A DNA stretch of 64,000 nt. Origin: Coffea arabica (lineage: Eukaryota > Streptophyta > Magnoliopsida > Gentianales > Rubiaceae). The notes beneath the pieces were generated by a model. It saw only the letters and a program-made list of their open reading frames with translations, had not been told where the DNA came from and ran no database searches. The stretch covers positions 17,812,001 to 17,876,000 of the forward strand of contig NC_092312.1 in the NCBI RefSeq assembly GCF_036785885.1, in the 5' to 3' direction. The position numbers and the translations under genes were made by a program. Shown in pieces: positions 11,393-24,262 of the stretch (the first letter of the stretch is position 1; each line of letters begins with the position of its first letter).

Positions 11393-13318
11393 TTATGATT
11401 TGTTGTTGAGTACGTGAATGTGTGAAAAGAGTCTCCAACTTCGAATGTGGTTTTGAGGATCTAACTGTCTCTGTCGAGGTTTTCTTTTTGGATGAAGATG
11501 GGAAGTGAGACCGAAGGAGATTGTGCGTTCGAGTAGGCGGGTGGGCATAGGGTGATTTTGTTGTGTTCAAAAATGAAATTAGCGCGCAAGTGATGGGGTC
11601 ATATTCATGGCAGTTTTCAATTCGCCCTTTTGTTCTTTTTTTTGGCTCTTGGATTGGAACTTCATTCCATTCGGTCTATAGTTTCGGCGCAGGCCAAAAC
11701 CAAGCATGAACCTGCACCCCCGTTTGGATTGCTATTTTCTGAAATTTCATAATAAAATGTATTGTAATGACGCACATTTGATAAAACTAAAATTTGAACC
11801 TATTAAATTGTCAAGTATTAAATTTAATATATTTGAGTATATATTACATTCAGTGATTTATGAATAGATCACCATATTTTTTGAAATAAATTTTGCCTAG
11901 AAAATTTTGCGCTCTACTTAATTAATTCAGATGTTCAATTTTTTATTATCAAACGGTTCTAAACATATTAAGATCTGAATCTGTTAAGTTTAAATGTTGA
12001 ATCGAGTTATTAAACAAAGTCTAAGTATTCACGATAAAAAAGTGATTGAAAAATATTTCTGTAAAATTTTTTTGTGAACAAATGGCTTTCCAAACAAGGT
12101 GATTGGAAAATGTGTTTTTAATTTTTTTTTAAACTTGACTCGATCATTATAGACTAAAAAGTAATAAGAAATTAGAACCCAAGTTTGGGTTTGATACTTT
12201 GACGTTAAACAGAATCAGGTTTAGCACAGATACAGTTTTAGATTTGGATGGTTATGTGGTTATGGACTTCAGTTTTGGCTAGTTGTGGGAGCTTGAGCTT
12301 CGTGGAATTAAACCCTTGCCACATTGTGACCCGTAAAGGAACACTAACATCTAACTTTAACTCGGGAGAACTGCCGCATTTTATTTTTGTCGTCTGGCAC
12401 TCCAAATTCGTGCACTCTCTTCGCCGAAGAGCTAATTTAGCACATGCTTTACTAAACTATCTCTTCAAAGCTGGAATTTACAGAAGCCATTATGCTTCTG
12501 AAAATAGATAATATATATGGATTAGCTCTTCCCACTTTCATTGTATATTCAACTTGTAATAATAGTAAGTGTCTAATCTTACCATCAGTTGCCAAACACA
12601 CAGACATCTGCTTCCAGCATACATGTAAATCCGACGCATCTTTTAATCTATGAAAGCATAACCTTTTGATGCCATAAACCCAAATTTAATATTCAATAAT
12701 CATTACATATGAATTTTGGATAAGGTATATGATTGATAAATATTCTTTTTTTTTTTCCTTTTTGTGGGACCTACGAAAAAGAACATACATTCTAAACAAA
12801 ACTTCAGCAACGATGACCATCACGTTTGAGCCTCTGTCCCTGGGTTGCTCCGACGCACTGCAACTTGGTTAAACTCCCTGCAATGACTGGAAACAACAAA
12901 GAACCTTCCGACTCATCCAAACTCACGGTTAGTGTTGCGGAACCCGGCAGAATGGTTGACAGGTTTAATCAACTTCAGTAACCCAAATCTGTCCCCAGCC
13001 ACCTAAGCCACTGATCCAATGGCTGATGCTCAAACAGTACATATAAACACAATACTCGAGTGGGCAAAAACCCACAACCACCTCAGCAATCTCTTAAACT
13101 CAACAGAACAACCGTTACAAAGCTCCAATTATGAGCCGAAGTTCCAACTCACTCATGCATAGCTGGAAGATTGGCAGTTGGCTCTACAATAACAGCAAAG
13201 CCGATTGCTAATCAATGGAATGCTCTTTCTGCCATATTCCATAGTTCCCAAATGATGCTGCTTTTCAGTGCCGATACCAGTTCCTCCATGAGAATCAAAT
13301 CCAAGTAACTTGCACAAC
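11393..13318. other. Intergenic: cyclin promoter side and HAT3.1 3' flank
   Basis: This is the cyclin upstream region plus the downstream region of the PHD-homeodomain gene. About 11770-12010 is AT-rich and resembles the ends of a TTGATAAAACTAAAAT-type MITE (compare the inverse TAGTTTTATCAAATGC near 19480). A fragment similar to the TGTTTGGATAA MITE family lies near 12030-12110. An 87-codon frame at 12248-12511 has no recognisable similarity and is not called. Confidence 0.5.
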
Positions 13319-16300
13319 TTAGTTACCACTTCTTGCCTGTAACCTGCCACTTCTACGAACAGACTGAGATTTTGATGCATTAACATTTGAGACCTGCTTG
13401 GATGTCTCCTCAGCACTGGATAACTGATCAGGCATTTGATCGTCTACCTGGGTACACCTTCCATTAATGGAATCTGGGCTGAAGTCAATTGCTGAATTCC
13501 CCTCTCCTGTACCTGCAATGTGCTGCCCTTCAACACAAGGATTGGTTTGGGGAAGAGCCATCTTTCCCTCCTCATTACAAGTAGCACTTTCCAAGTTAGA
13601 TTGTTCACCATGCTTAGGTACCTTTTCATTTATTTCAGGTAAAGAGGTGCCATTTATCGAAGTGGTTCCTGTCATTTTTGAGTCCATGCGAGATGAATGA
13701 CGACAACTCCAACGAGCATTTTCAAACCATTTACTAACCTGCATGACAAAAGGTAGAAAGAACTCAGACCCAGAGAAAAGTTTATAAACAGTCCATAACG
13801 CAAGAAAGAAAATGAACAAACCTGCTGGATCCTGAGGCCCAATTCTTTGGCTAAGCTTTCTTTCACACCGTTCTTTGGGTACTGATTCTCCCTAAAAGAT
13901 TCAAGAAGTCTCTGCAGGAACATGGTGACCGACTTTGTTAGAAAAATGAGTCAAAGGAAAGGATGTCAGTTTTTCCTTTTTTTTATGAGGACAGGTGTCA
14001 TCTTCTTTAGCTACCTTTTGCCAATTTAACTGTTAAATATTTGGCTCAGCTTTTTCAGTAGATTATTTGATCCTCCTATGCTTTTTTCTTAAGCTTACAC
14101 TACAAAGTTTGCAGACAGTTCACATAATCAACTATAGTCTCCCAGATCATGGCTACAAATTTGCTTTTCAGCGCACAACAAATTCCCAGAATTCTTTACA
14201 AAAAACTGACTATTCAACATACATAGTTCTATACTTTAAGAAACTAGGCAAATATCTACAAGGTTGCAACCCTAGTCCATGTCTGATTGCCGATATGAAT
14301 AATGGTTTCCATTTAAAGTGTCCACTAAAAAAGTTAGAGAAAGAAGCATGATACAAATTGTCCTTGTAGTTGAACAGATTAGGCATCAAAAAACCGTCAT
14401 CAGTGGACCTATTTCCACAAGCAGGCAAATTACATTTCATAATTACATAGAATTGTTAAGGCTCTAATTGCTTATACTTTCAATTAGCTGATGATTCAGC
14501 AGGAACAAAGCAGCATTAGTACCTGAACTATACCATCCCCAAGTCTTTGGTAAGGTCTGCCTGTCCTCTTGCCACTTGAACCACCTTCAGTAGAAATTCT
14601 TGGTGAGTCAACAGACATATTGTTTGAACCCTCAATTTCAAACTTTTTATTGATCTTCTCCACAGGTGTCATTTCAAAGTCTTTTTGGTTGCAATTTTCA
14701 TCTTTAATATCTGCCCCCTTATGTATTGTTTCAGGTTCATTGCTTGGCACTAGAATAGCTTTCCCAGTGCTTTTCTTCCTTCTCCTTGGGCCTACAGTTT
14801 CCCCGTAATCTTCATCACTTGAGTCAGAAGAAGTATCACCATATGTTTCCTTTGAAGGTCAGGCATGTAAGGCAAATAAGTCAACCACAGAGAACAGGAT
14901 AAAAACATCAAGAAAAAACTAGAGATCAGAGGCAAGGATTTAAAGACTTGAAGAAATAGTGACGAACAAAAATGCAATGTGACGAGAGTAAATTAAGTCA
15001 CAACTCAGTTTCAAGTTAGGTAGTTCTCATATTTTGTCAGAGCAATTGGGAAAAAATTAACATGTTTAATGTCTGGTCAAAGTAATCATCAAAAGATAGA
15101 AAGAAAGAAAAAATCAGCTTTTCCATGCATTTCCAGATTCCGTATGGATTAACTTATTTATGTTACAAAATCATATAACATGTGAAAATTCATATTACGG
15201 ATAGAAGACACAGATCAAGGAAATATGAGTTAAATAAGGCTGCTAAGGAATATAAGCCACAAAAACAATTAAATTTAGAATTTATGAGGGCTCCAACAAT
15301 TCAAAATCAGTGACTGCCCATGAACTAACACCCCTGCTTCATTTCTGCTGCTAAGTTAACTATGAATTACGCCAATAACTCGCTTGGTCTGGTCCTCTTT
15401 TTTTTTCCCGGTAGCCATTCTTTTCACATCAGCAACAGTCTCTTTATGCTTCCAATTTTGTTTAAACACAATCAAAGAAAAAAGGAAATTGTAGCACAGT
15501 AGACCAAATACGAGGCATCAAAGGGACACAGAAAAAAATGAACTTGATGATAAACTTGAGCCAAGAAGGTCATACATCTGGACTGAATGGCCTCAATCAA
15601 GCTGCTCTCAGAAGCATTTGCTAAATTTTAAAAATGAAAATATCAGGTAATGGTCATGCAAAGATGGTGTAGGTTAATTGCAATTTACCCCCCTCAAGCT
15701 TGCAAATTTTACAAGCACAAGCAAAATAACCAATCGTAGAAAAGGTGGATGAATAAATATCAGAAATACAACAAAAGTTGATGATCGCATAATAGAAGCA
15801 TCACGGCAAACAAAGGCCTAGTAATACATATCTACATTGCATCATGGCCATTTTACTACACAAAAACATTGTTAAGAGTTAAAGCATTATATAGAATACT
15901 AGGCTATGATATATTTCCACCATCAAACTGTTAAACAAATGAGGGGTTGGGTACGGGAGGGGGGAGGAAAAGCATTACAATTTAGATGTCAATTGTGCTT
16001 TGCTTCATGAATGACTTAGGGTATGGTGGACATCTCAATGACGGCAACCAATTGATGCACGTGTACAGACATATATAGTGAGACTCTGAAAAAGAAATAT
16101 AACAGCTTACTTCATGCAGCTTCTTGTAGTCCAATCTTTCTACGTGTCTTTTCCCAGATACAGGTGCATCATTAGACTCCAAAAGGAAGGATAGTTCATC
16201 ACTCAAAGAATGTCTCTTATCTCTACCTACTTTAAAGATTTGACCGATAGAACCCACAGGTAGGTTGCTCTGAGTTGATACAGAAGATACATGGCCTGCT

Positions 16301-18777
16301 TCTTCACCTAGCGGTTCTTTCTCATGAAACATGGCACCAAAATCCTCCGAGTCTGATGAAAAATCAGAACTTGAACTTTCCTGCTTAGCAAGCTCACCAT
16401 GGTCTGCGGCACTGGGGTCAAAATCATCATCTTCTGAATCATCAGAAGGAAGCCCCAAAATCTGTTCAGCTTTAACAGCACTCACTGGTTCCTCTGAGGC
16501 AGAAAAGTAATCAGATTCATCAGAACTTGATTCCTCTCCCAAAACCATATTATCTACTTCCGGTTTATCAGGGTCATAGTCATCATCATCTGAATCATCT
16601 GATGGAAGTCCAGAATAATCATCCATCTTCATTCCAGATGCTGCTGCTGCAGCCTCCTCAGGAAACACCTTCTGCATATGAGTCAAAGAGCCATTCATGA
16701 GCAACTAATGACAAAGATCCAAACAGTATCTCCAAAGAAAATAAGCATACCTCCCATTTATCAAGGACAGAAAGATTTGATCCCTGAAAATCACTAAGCA
16801 ATTCAATGCAGTCAACTTTGCAATCACATCCAGGACAAAGCCAACCTTCTTCATCAGGGGGAACTGTTTACCACCATAAACGGAGGAAAAAGAAAGAAAA
16901 GCTACATGAGATACTACACTAATTAGATGAATAAGTATGACAAGTACCATGGATTAAGTGTGGAAATTACTATCTTCTTTCAACAGAGGTGGTTCCAAAC
17001 AAAATTGGTGGAATCCGCGTTCACAAGCTCCATCACAAAGAATAATATCATTATCCAGTGTCAAATCCTTTGAGCCACACTTCGCACAAAATATCTGCAT
17101 CAAAAAGAGAAGCAATCTTAGTATTTCCTTATCAAGTAGACCAACAGCTCATAGTCAATAAACATCTCCTACATCTTCACTGTCAATTTGTCCATCAGAA
17201 TCAAATAAAGATTCTGGAAGCTTTCCCTCTGCAAGTAACAAGTCAATCTGTCGAAATAAATCCCTTATTTTCAACTTGTAGCGGAAAATCTGAGATTTTG
17301 CCCTTTGAAGCTCCTTCTCAGGCTTTATCTTTTCTAGGCTGCAAAACATACCAATGTCATGAAATTTGATGTTAAAACATGCCAATTATCAGATCAACAA
17401 TTACCAGTTATGCAATTTTCTATTAAGACATTGTTCAAAACTTCATAGAAAAAATAAGGAAGTCTAGCTCGACCAACCACAAACTATACAAGAATGCAAT
17501 TGTTAAGCGCACTAGAACCATAAACTATACAAGAAGACAGGTCTTCACCTATACTGGAAAGCAACACAACAATAAAATCCAACAGCAGCACCATGCAGCA
17601 ACTTAAAAGCAGTGATACTATACTTGTCCTGCTGATTCCACAAATCAGAATGACCAAAGAGATATTTCAAGTATCCAAAACATCTAAAGCCATTGTTTTG
17701 TAACATTAAAAATAGGTTCAGTGCATAGAAATCATTAACCACATAATTCCTTTAAACAGCCATAATCCGTAAGACTAAGAACATCTATGTTAGCTGGGAA
17801 CAATTGAATACCATGATATATTTTGTTGAAATAATTCAACAACAGCATCTTGTACACCCAAACTACAAAGCACAAAATATTGAAGAATGATACAATGCAT
17901 ACATCACTTCATCTGTGCATACAAACCTTTGTCCTTTCCAGCCTTCACCGGAGTAAGCATCAATTAAGTTCTGCTCATATTTTATTCGGTGGAGTAAATA
18001 TCTTAGATGGGCCCTTATTCTTGAAAATTCGTTTACAGGGATGTTTCTTCTCTGCTTCTTCTTTCTCCTTTTTCGTCTGTATGCTTCAGTAGCAGCATCT
18101 TCCACCACATCTTTTTTCTCAGACTCTTTAGATTTCTCTTGTGACCTTGAGCGAAGAACTCTAGCAGTAACCGGAATGGTCGAAGTAGATTTCCTCTTCC
18201 TGGATTCGAAAGGAGTTCTTTTATCAAGAACTGACTCTCCACCAGCATTTACTGCACCTTTTTGTGTTGATTCTGTTTGCTGAGGATCAACATGCATGGA
18301 TGCATCCTGAGGTTCTGATCCAAGACTGGCAAAAGCAGGAACCACTGCCACATTTTCACATGGGGATACTGAAATCTGTATGTATTCCTCGAGACCAGTA
18401 AGGTCAGGTGCTGCTATCTCTGTTTCTGTCAGTCTGTTATCAACATTGTCATCCCCTACAACTTGCTTCTGCTCCAATGGCTCAGCATTGGCACTTTCAG
18501 GCAAATACTGAATGTTATGCAATCTGAAGGACTCGAAATCTGAATTGTTGGTTAAACCATCTACTGTTTTCAAAATTTCCACACTATTAGCATTTGATTT
18601 TCTGATGCCTGTTTCTTCTGGACCTATATGTGCATCTTTGACCATCTCACATTTCTGAATCACCGACTCAGTGCATCGATTTCCAGAAACAAATCCATTA
18701 CCAAGTTCCAATGCACGTTGCTCCGGGCTTAAGTGGCTCTCAGACAAGCTGCTTTCTCGTACTACATCCATGTTCAT
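13319..18777 (-). CDS. HAT3.1: PHD-finger homeodomain protein, HAT3.1/PRH type
   Basis: Coding exons: 18777-17927, 17338-17173, 17094-16971, 16863-16751, 16671-16111, 14849-14523, 13911-13822 and 13738-13319. They total 2652 nt and 883 residues. A basic stretch ([12 protein letters not shown], about residue 230) precedes the conserved [20 protein letters not shown] finger (C4HC3; [30 protein letters not shown]) spans about residues 341-400. Two acidic motifs follow ([14 protein letters not shown] and [14 protein letters not shown]). A divergent homeodomain ending in [15 protein letters not shown] lies around residues 700-760. The start is the first of two close ATGs (MNMDVV). HAT3.1 and parsley PRH are nuclear DNA/chromatin binding factors. 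The gene is longer than Arabidopsis HAT3.1, mainly in the N-terminal and acidic parts. The 1.26-kb intron at 14850-16110 shows no hidden exon. Confidence 0.93.
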
Positions 18778-18895
18778 GATCTCATAGGTTGAAATAGAGG
18801 AATAAAAAGTTGCTAATATTGTCCTGAGATGTAAGTAAGTAATCACTCTTTGCTTCTCAAGGATTCCAATAATAAGTGCACAAAGACGATAGATG

Positions 18896-19044
18896 TGTTT
18901 GGATAAGAGAATATTTCGCATAATTTTTTGCCAAAAATACTGTAGCACTTTTTTGACGTCATGTACATTAGATAAAAAGGTGGTTGAAAGATGTGTCTAT
19001 GATACAAGCAAATAAATTTGTGCAAATAACAAATTATCCAAACA
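18896..19044. mobile_element. TGTTTGGATAA-type MITE (family B)
   Basis: A 149-bp sequence begins TGTTTGGATAAGAGAATATT and ends with the inverse TTATCCAAACA. The inner part matches the copies at 58074-58211 and 58275-58414 (ACTGTAGCAC/ACTGTAACAC, GATAAAAA.G.TGATTGAAA, AAATAAATTT.TGCAAATAA). The ends suggest a hAT-type non-autonomous element. Confidence 0.72.
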
Positions 19045-19254
19045 AAACCTGTTTGTCATACAGCAATGAGCTCCATACACCTAAAAGTAACATGACAGGA
19101 AAATTCAGTAGTTAAATTTGACCCGACCCAATAACTGACGATTATTATTCATTCAGTCATTATCTGTGCAGTTTGTCAGAAAGGAAAATGACTGAAAAGG
19201 CAAATAATTCAAGACAATGTATGACTCCGGAATCCACATGGCTAAGGCCCTGTT

Positions 19255-19497
19255 TGATCAAGTCAGTACTTAAACTTAATGGATTCATATCTTAACATGT
19301 AAACGTGTTTGATAACCAACGATAGAACATCTTAATTAATTAAGTGGGTATGAATTGTGTAGGCAAAACTTCAAAAAAAAGTGATAAACTATTCACTTAT
19401 CACTTAATGCAGAATGCACTCATATATTAGGATTTCTGTATTTAGAATTCAACAACTTAACAAATTCAGATTTCAGATTTTAGTTTTATCAAATGCA
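19255..19497. mobile_element. Probable hAT-like MITE remnant (family C)
   Basis: AT-rich DNA bounded by CCCTGTTTGATCAAG on the left and TTTTATCAAATGC on the right. The inner ends are loosely inverted. It resembles the region 11770-12010. Boundaries are uncertain. Confidence 0.4.
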
Positions 19498-22400
19498 CTC
19501 TCTAAGTTGGAATAACAGTCCATTTTGTTTCACAACAACAAACAGTATTTTGTTTTCTTTGTTATCAACAGAAATCAAGATTCAAAGGATCTTAGATTCT
19601 CAGGTTTGCACACTAGATTACAAAAGCTTTAGGAAGGGAACTACAGCAGTCCTAGATGGACACGAATTGGTAAGAACTTCAAGGAGATCAGAGTGCATGG
19701 ACGGATAATCATCCATGTACAAGGTAAAGAAAAAGATATCTATCATTTAAAGCCCATAGCCCTATGTTACCAATCCCTCTATGCCAAAATGATTCCAACT
19801 TCCCATGGAAGAAATTAAGATTTTCGGTGATAGTGCCCTAATTGAAAACTTTATCCCCAACTGAATGCCCGTGAAATGACTATTGTGCACAGCAATTAGG
19901 GCTATGTGATGATGCGTAATGCATGAAGCACACTCTCTTGGAGGTGTTACTAACACCAATCCTAGTATCATTCCACCATGAAGTAAGATTAGACTGTGGG
20001 ACCACATCAAGAAGATTTCAATTACTGTAGAAGGGTATATCTTGGAAAGAGCATTTTCTTTTCCAATTAGGGTAATGATACCAATTTTGGCAGAAAGCAA
20101 AAATGGAAACATGACACTATCAATGGGAAAGAGTCAAGTAATCTACGTCTAATCTATGTCATTAGCTCACTATTAACTGGATTAGATAGAAGCTTTCCCA
20201 CCGTTTACTAAGAAAGCGCTGTAGGGCGATGGGCCTTTTCGCTCCTTGCCAGGTTACCTTAGCAAAGAAGTGAGATGATATTTCCAGTATACATAGGCAG
20301 ATCCGCTCCAAACATTTCAAGCAGATTTTTCATCACATTTGCATTTCAGACTGAATTGCGTAAATACAGGTTCTTCTTTCAATTTTATTGAAACAACCAT
20401 CTCTCTTTACCAGTGTAGAGGCATGGCCTTAGGACCTATACCAGACAAAGCACACTGGATACAATTTGCCCAAACAAAAGTGTTATCTACTGCTCTGAGT
20501 TTTGAAAGCTCAAATACTCAGAATTAAACGTCTTAGAAGATATCATGGTATATCTTACATGCAGACCAATACTGAGGTTGATTTACAATATCAAGTGAGC
20601 ATCCAATATTCAATATAAAGTGTTTCAAATGGTTAGGAAATTATAAACCAAGAGAACTCTGACAGAATAGAAACTGAAACTCCGAGATGATTTACAGTCT
20701 CCTTTCCAAGCAGCTTGGGAGTGACTTATAGAACTGCACTGCAGTTGTGACACAAGGTCAAGGCAAACCTCTCAAGAGGCTTATTAGCTTGAAATGCCAG
20801 TGACATCCAAATTGACGCGTTATCCTCTTGTTTTGGAGTTGATCTTTTTGGCCCAAGATATAACAAAAACAGTCGCAGAACATTACCAATTTTGAAAGAC
20901 AAACAGATCTCAAAAGTAAAGATCATCTACCATCCACATTTTAACTAGTAGTATTATTTTGCTGAAGCAGACACAATTGACTATTACCTCCATTTCTATG
21001 ACGTCGATGTGTTGAATTACTTTCATGCTGGTACCAAGTTTTTTTCTTTTTTACTTTGGCTGCAAACTAGAGTTTTATTCCTGGAGCCTGGGCAACCGGA
21101 AACAAGCTTCTTTACCATATAATGTCAGTCAGGGCCTGAAAATTTGATCTGAACATCCTTTTCTTACCCTATATATTGCAGTCCCTTCTCATTTCATCAT
21201 CAAACCAATTACAACAGCGTCCAAGTCCTTGAGAAGTTCTCAAATTTGAACTATACCTCCGTCCCAAAAGGGAAAAGAAAAAGACTTGCCAACCCAACAA
21301 ATGACAGAAAGATTCTAGAATTGAAAACCAAAGAACTTGAATAACAACGAATTTTAGCATATCTGATACGTCCATGCACAGCATTGCTATAAAAAATTAT
21401 TCTAAAACTCTAAACCCGGGCAACAACGTAAAGTATTCAACTAGTAATTTCTTCTAGCTCCAAAATTTAAAAAAAAAAAAAAAAACAAACAAACAAACAA
21501 ACAAAGTCGGCGACGAAGAAAAAAAAAACAGATATCTTAAACTCTTTTCTTCGTTTTTTTTTCAGGTTCTAAAACAGCAAATTTATCAGGATATGAGCTG
21601 AAATTTCCAATCTACACATTCTGAGAACTGTACTTACAATACATTCTGCGAGGGGAGGGAGAATGAGGTATACCTGAAGCAAAAGACGGCGAAAGAGAAA
21701 AGGAAGAGGAAGAAGCTAGAGAATCAGTGGAGTCAGATCAAGTGTAGGAGAAGTCTAGGGTTTTCTGGAGGAAGCGTCGGAGAGAGAAGATGATTTAGTA
21801 GTTAACGTGATGGACAGCAGCAAGAGAAAGAAAAGCTGTTGGGGATTGGCGGTTTCGGAGGCATTCTCTCGTCACCGCCGATATATTGCAGTAGTAGTTA
21901 AAAAAGATGAAAAGAAGAGCGGTCAGCTTATTATCGCCCTCTGCGCCAGGTGGGCATCTACGTTCCCCCCGGAGAGAGAGAGAGGGTCTAGTGGTGGCAG
22001 GGCCAAGTGAATTTAGCAAAGCACCAGCACGATCAGCAATACAGCTCAAAGGGAGTGTGAAATTCCTTGATTTCGCCGCTATTTTGCGAGATTCCGGGTT
22101 TGTATTGGCAAAGCCGGTTTTGCTGAATCTTTGGATGGGAGAGGTCCTCGCTCCTCAGCCCTGTCCTGATGTCATTATTATTGTTTTCTGATACTTCCAG
22201 AAGCAAGTTCCTTTTGGGCCTCGCATGTTCTTGCACTCTATATTTGGGTCTCGTAGAACCTACAAAACAGTATTCAACAACGGGCCTGCAATTGAGTTAT
22301 GGGCTCTCATGTGGAATTAACATCCCGCCTTCATTACCTGGTACGTTGTTGGACGCTTAACCCCACTCGAAATCCAGCAAACACGTCGTACAAGTGGGCT

Positions 22401-23981
22401 TAACAATTATGGGCATCAAAATTTTTTGTTTGTTCTTTTTACACTTTTAGAATGTTTGGGCCTGCCAAGTGGGAGTGCGAGTGATTAAGGTATACTCGCT
22501 GTCTATGCTACTAACACGGTGTACAGGGCCCTTTCTAACTTATTACTGTGAGGTCCAAGGAAATTTTCAAACATTATTTTGTACGTTTCACACTATATAA
22601 AAACTAATATTATCATATAATTTCAATTATACAATTTAAAAGTTCAAAATTTAGCAGTAAATTTAGTCACAGGTCAGCTTTTATAAGGATGGTGGGAGCA
22701 AAAAAAATAGTAAAAGCAAAGTTATTAAGCATATATGTGAGAACATTGAAAATTTCCAAATACTGATGTATTTAATTATTTCTATTTAAATTTAATTTTG
22801 AGATAATATATGGAACTCAATACGCTAATAACTAATAATAGAGAATTTACCCTAAATTCCAGGTAAGTAGTGTGTGTGTGTGGAAATGATAACATAATAG
22901 ATATATAATTAATGTCCACTAACTAAATATGCAACATAATTGATATGAAAGGGCCATGAAGATGCTACTGAGAAGATTACATCATTAAACAACATATATT
23001 CACGAGGATAACTATTTAACCGTCTTATTTTTTTTTTCCCTCAAAAGTTATCATTCACTCTATATTAGTTTGGAATAGTCATAAAGAAAATTAAAACCGT
23101 TTACTTTATTTATATTCTATTGTTTGACAAGGGTAGGGCAACATGTAACATTTTTTAAATAAGTAGGAGCACATTCCTTATAGAAATGACCAATTTTTTC
23201 AAAGGAATTCCAGGATATTTGGTGGGCAATGAGGGGCCCGGGCCCACCGTAAATCGATCCGCCACTTCAAAAAATGATTCATCAATTAATTAGGCAGTCC
23301 TCTCAAGCCCAATAGCTGTGTGCCACAACCACCCCAAGAATAAGAGCAACTTCAATCCAACACTCAAAAGAAAGTAGAACTGGAAGTGTTCCACTCCGCA
23401 AAGCCAAAACAACTACCATTACCAGTTACCATAGACCTTGAAAATGCTTGAGGGAGAGAGAGAGAGAGAGAGAGAGAAGTTGCACTCTTATTAGAGGCGG
23501 CCGGGCGGTGAGCGCAACCAACTTACCCTTATTTTCTCCTTTCACCAACCATAGACTAAGAAGATGCCTCGATTCAACAAGCAAAAAGTACGGCAAGGCA
23601 ATTACCAAGGGGTCAACTAGCTAGCGTTTTCCTTTTCTCTTTTTCCTTTTAAAGCCGGCAACTTGAAAAAGTCGTGGAATAAGACTTTGAAGCATCCACC
23701 CAATTATTAAATTCACAATTTCTTTTTTCTCTTTGCGTCTCTTTCATGAGTTACAGAAGTCTCCATTCAGTATGTCGAATTTCATCTTTAATTAAATCCT
23801 CCACGCGATAAAAGCTTTGACTTTGATTTTCCATCGTCCGCTCGAACAAATGGATAGCAATTACTCTGTTACACTAATTATGACTACGTTTTTGCCGAGT
23901 AAGTTTTTTTGTGTTTTTCTAAAACTTTAATATATAAAAGTCGTCGTAAAAATTTTAAGATAGAAAACCTTTTTTTTTTAT

Positions 23982-24262
23982 TTTTTCTCTTCTTCTTCTC
24001 CTTTCCCCCGCCATCTCTCTTTAGCTGCCGGAACCAAGCACCAACCGAAACTTTTTTTTTTCTTTTTTCTCTCTCCCCCTCTCCTCCCCCTCCCTCTAAT
24101 ACGATCTGGTCTTGCGACCAGATCGGACAAACGAGAAGGGAGAGGGGGAAAGGGATGAGACGGGGAGAGACAGAGGGAGAAGAGAAAGAAAAAAAAGAAA
24201 AGAGCTGGCCGGGGGCGACAGAGGTGGTGGTGGGTTGAGTTGGAAGAAGAAAGGAGGAAGGG
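23982..24262. repeat. Fold-back with pyrimidine arm, 10-bp perfect stem and purine arm
   Basis: A C/T-rich arm (about 23982-24095) is followed by the perfect stem CGATCTGGTC / GACCAGATCG (24102-24111 and 24116-24125, loop TTGC), then a G/A-rich arm to about 24262. The arms are imperfect reverse complements. The outer flanks (CTAAAACTTTAATATA and the inverse of TAATAACTTTAACTAC) also look inverted. It may be a MITE of about 0.5 kb. Confidence 0.55.

Larger units (their letters stand above)
18778..21790 (-). promoter_or_regulatory. Probable 5' leader with a ~2.85-kb intron for the HAT3.1-like gene
   Basis: Upstream of the ATG there is an acceptor (CATCTCAG before 18823). A plausible first non-coding exon ends at 21674 (CTTCAG|GTATACC) and contains the telo-box-like AGGGTTTT complement near 21760. 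I infer a leader exon of about 100 bp, then an intron at 18824-21673 holding a MITE (18896-19044) and AT-rich filler. No coding sequence is recognised between. RNA evidence is absent. Confidence 0.45.

Noticed and set aside
12248-12511. 87-codon frame between cyclin and HAT3.1-like genes
   Set aside because: No recognisable family, no splice or promoter context, and the surrounding DNA looks like MITE debris.
21795-22191. Several overlapping open frames on both strands near 22 kb
   Set aside because: Low-complexity, Ser/Arg-rich, with no recognisable domain. The region fits promoter/leader DNA.
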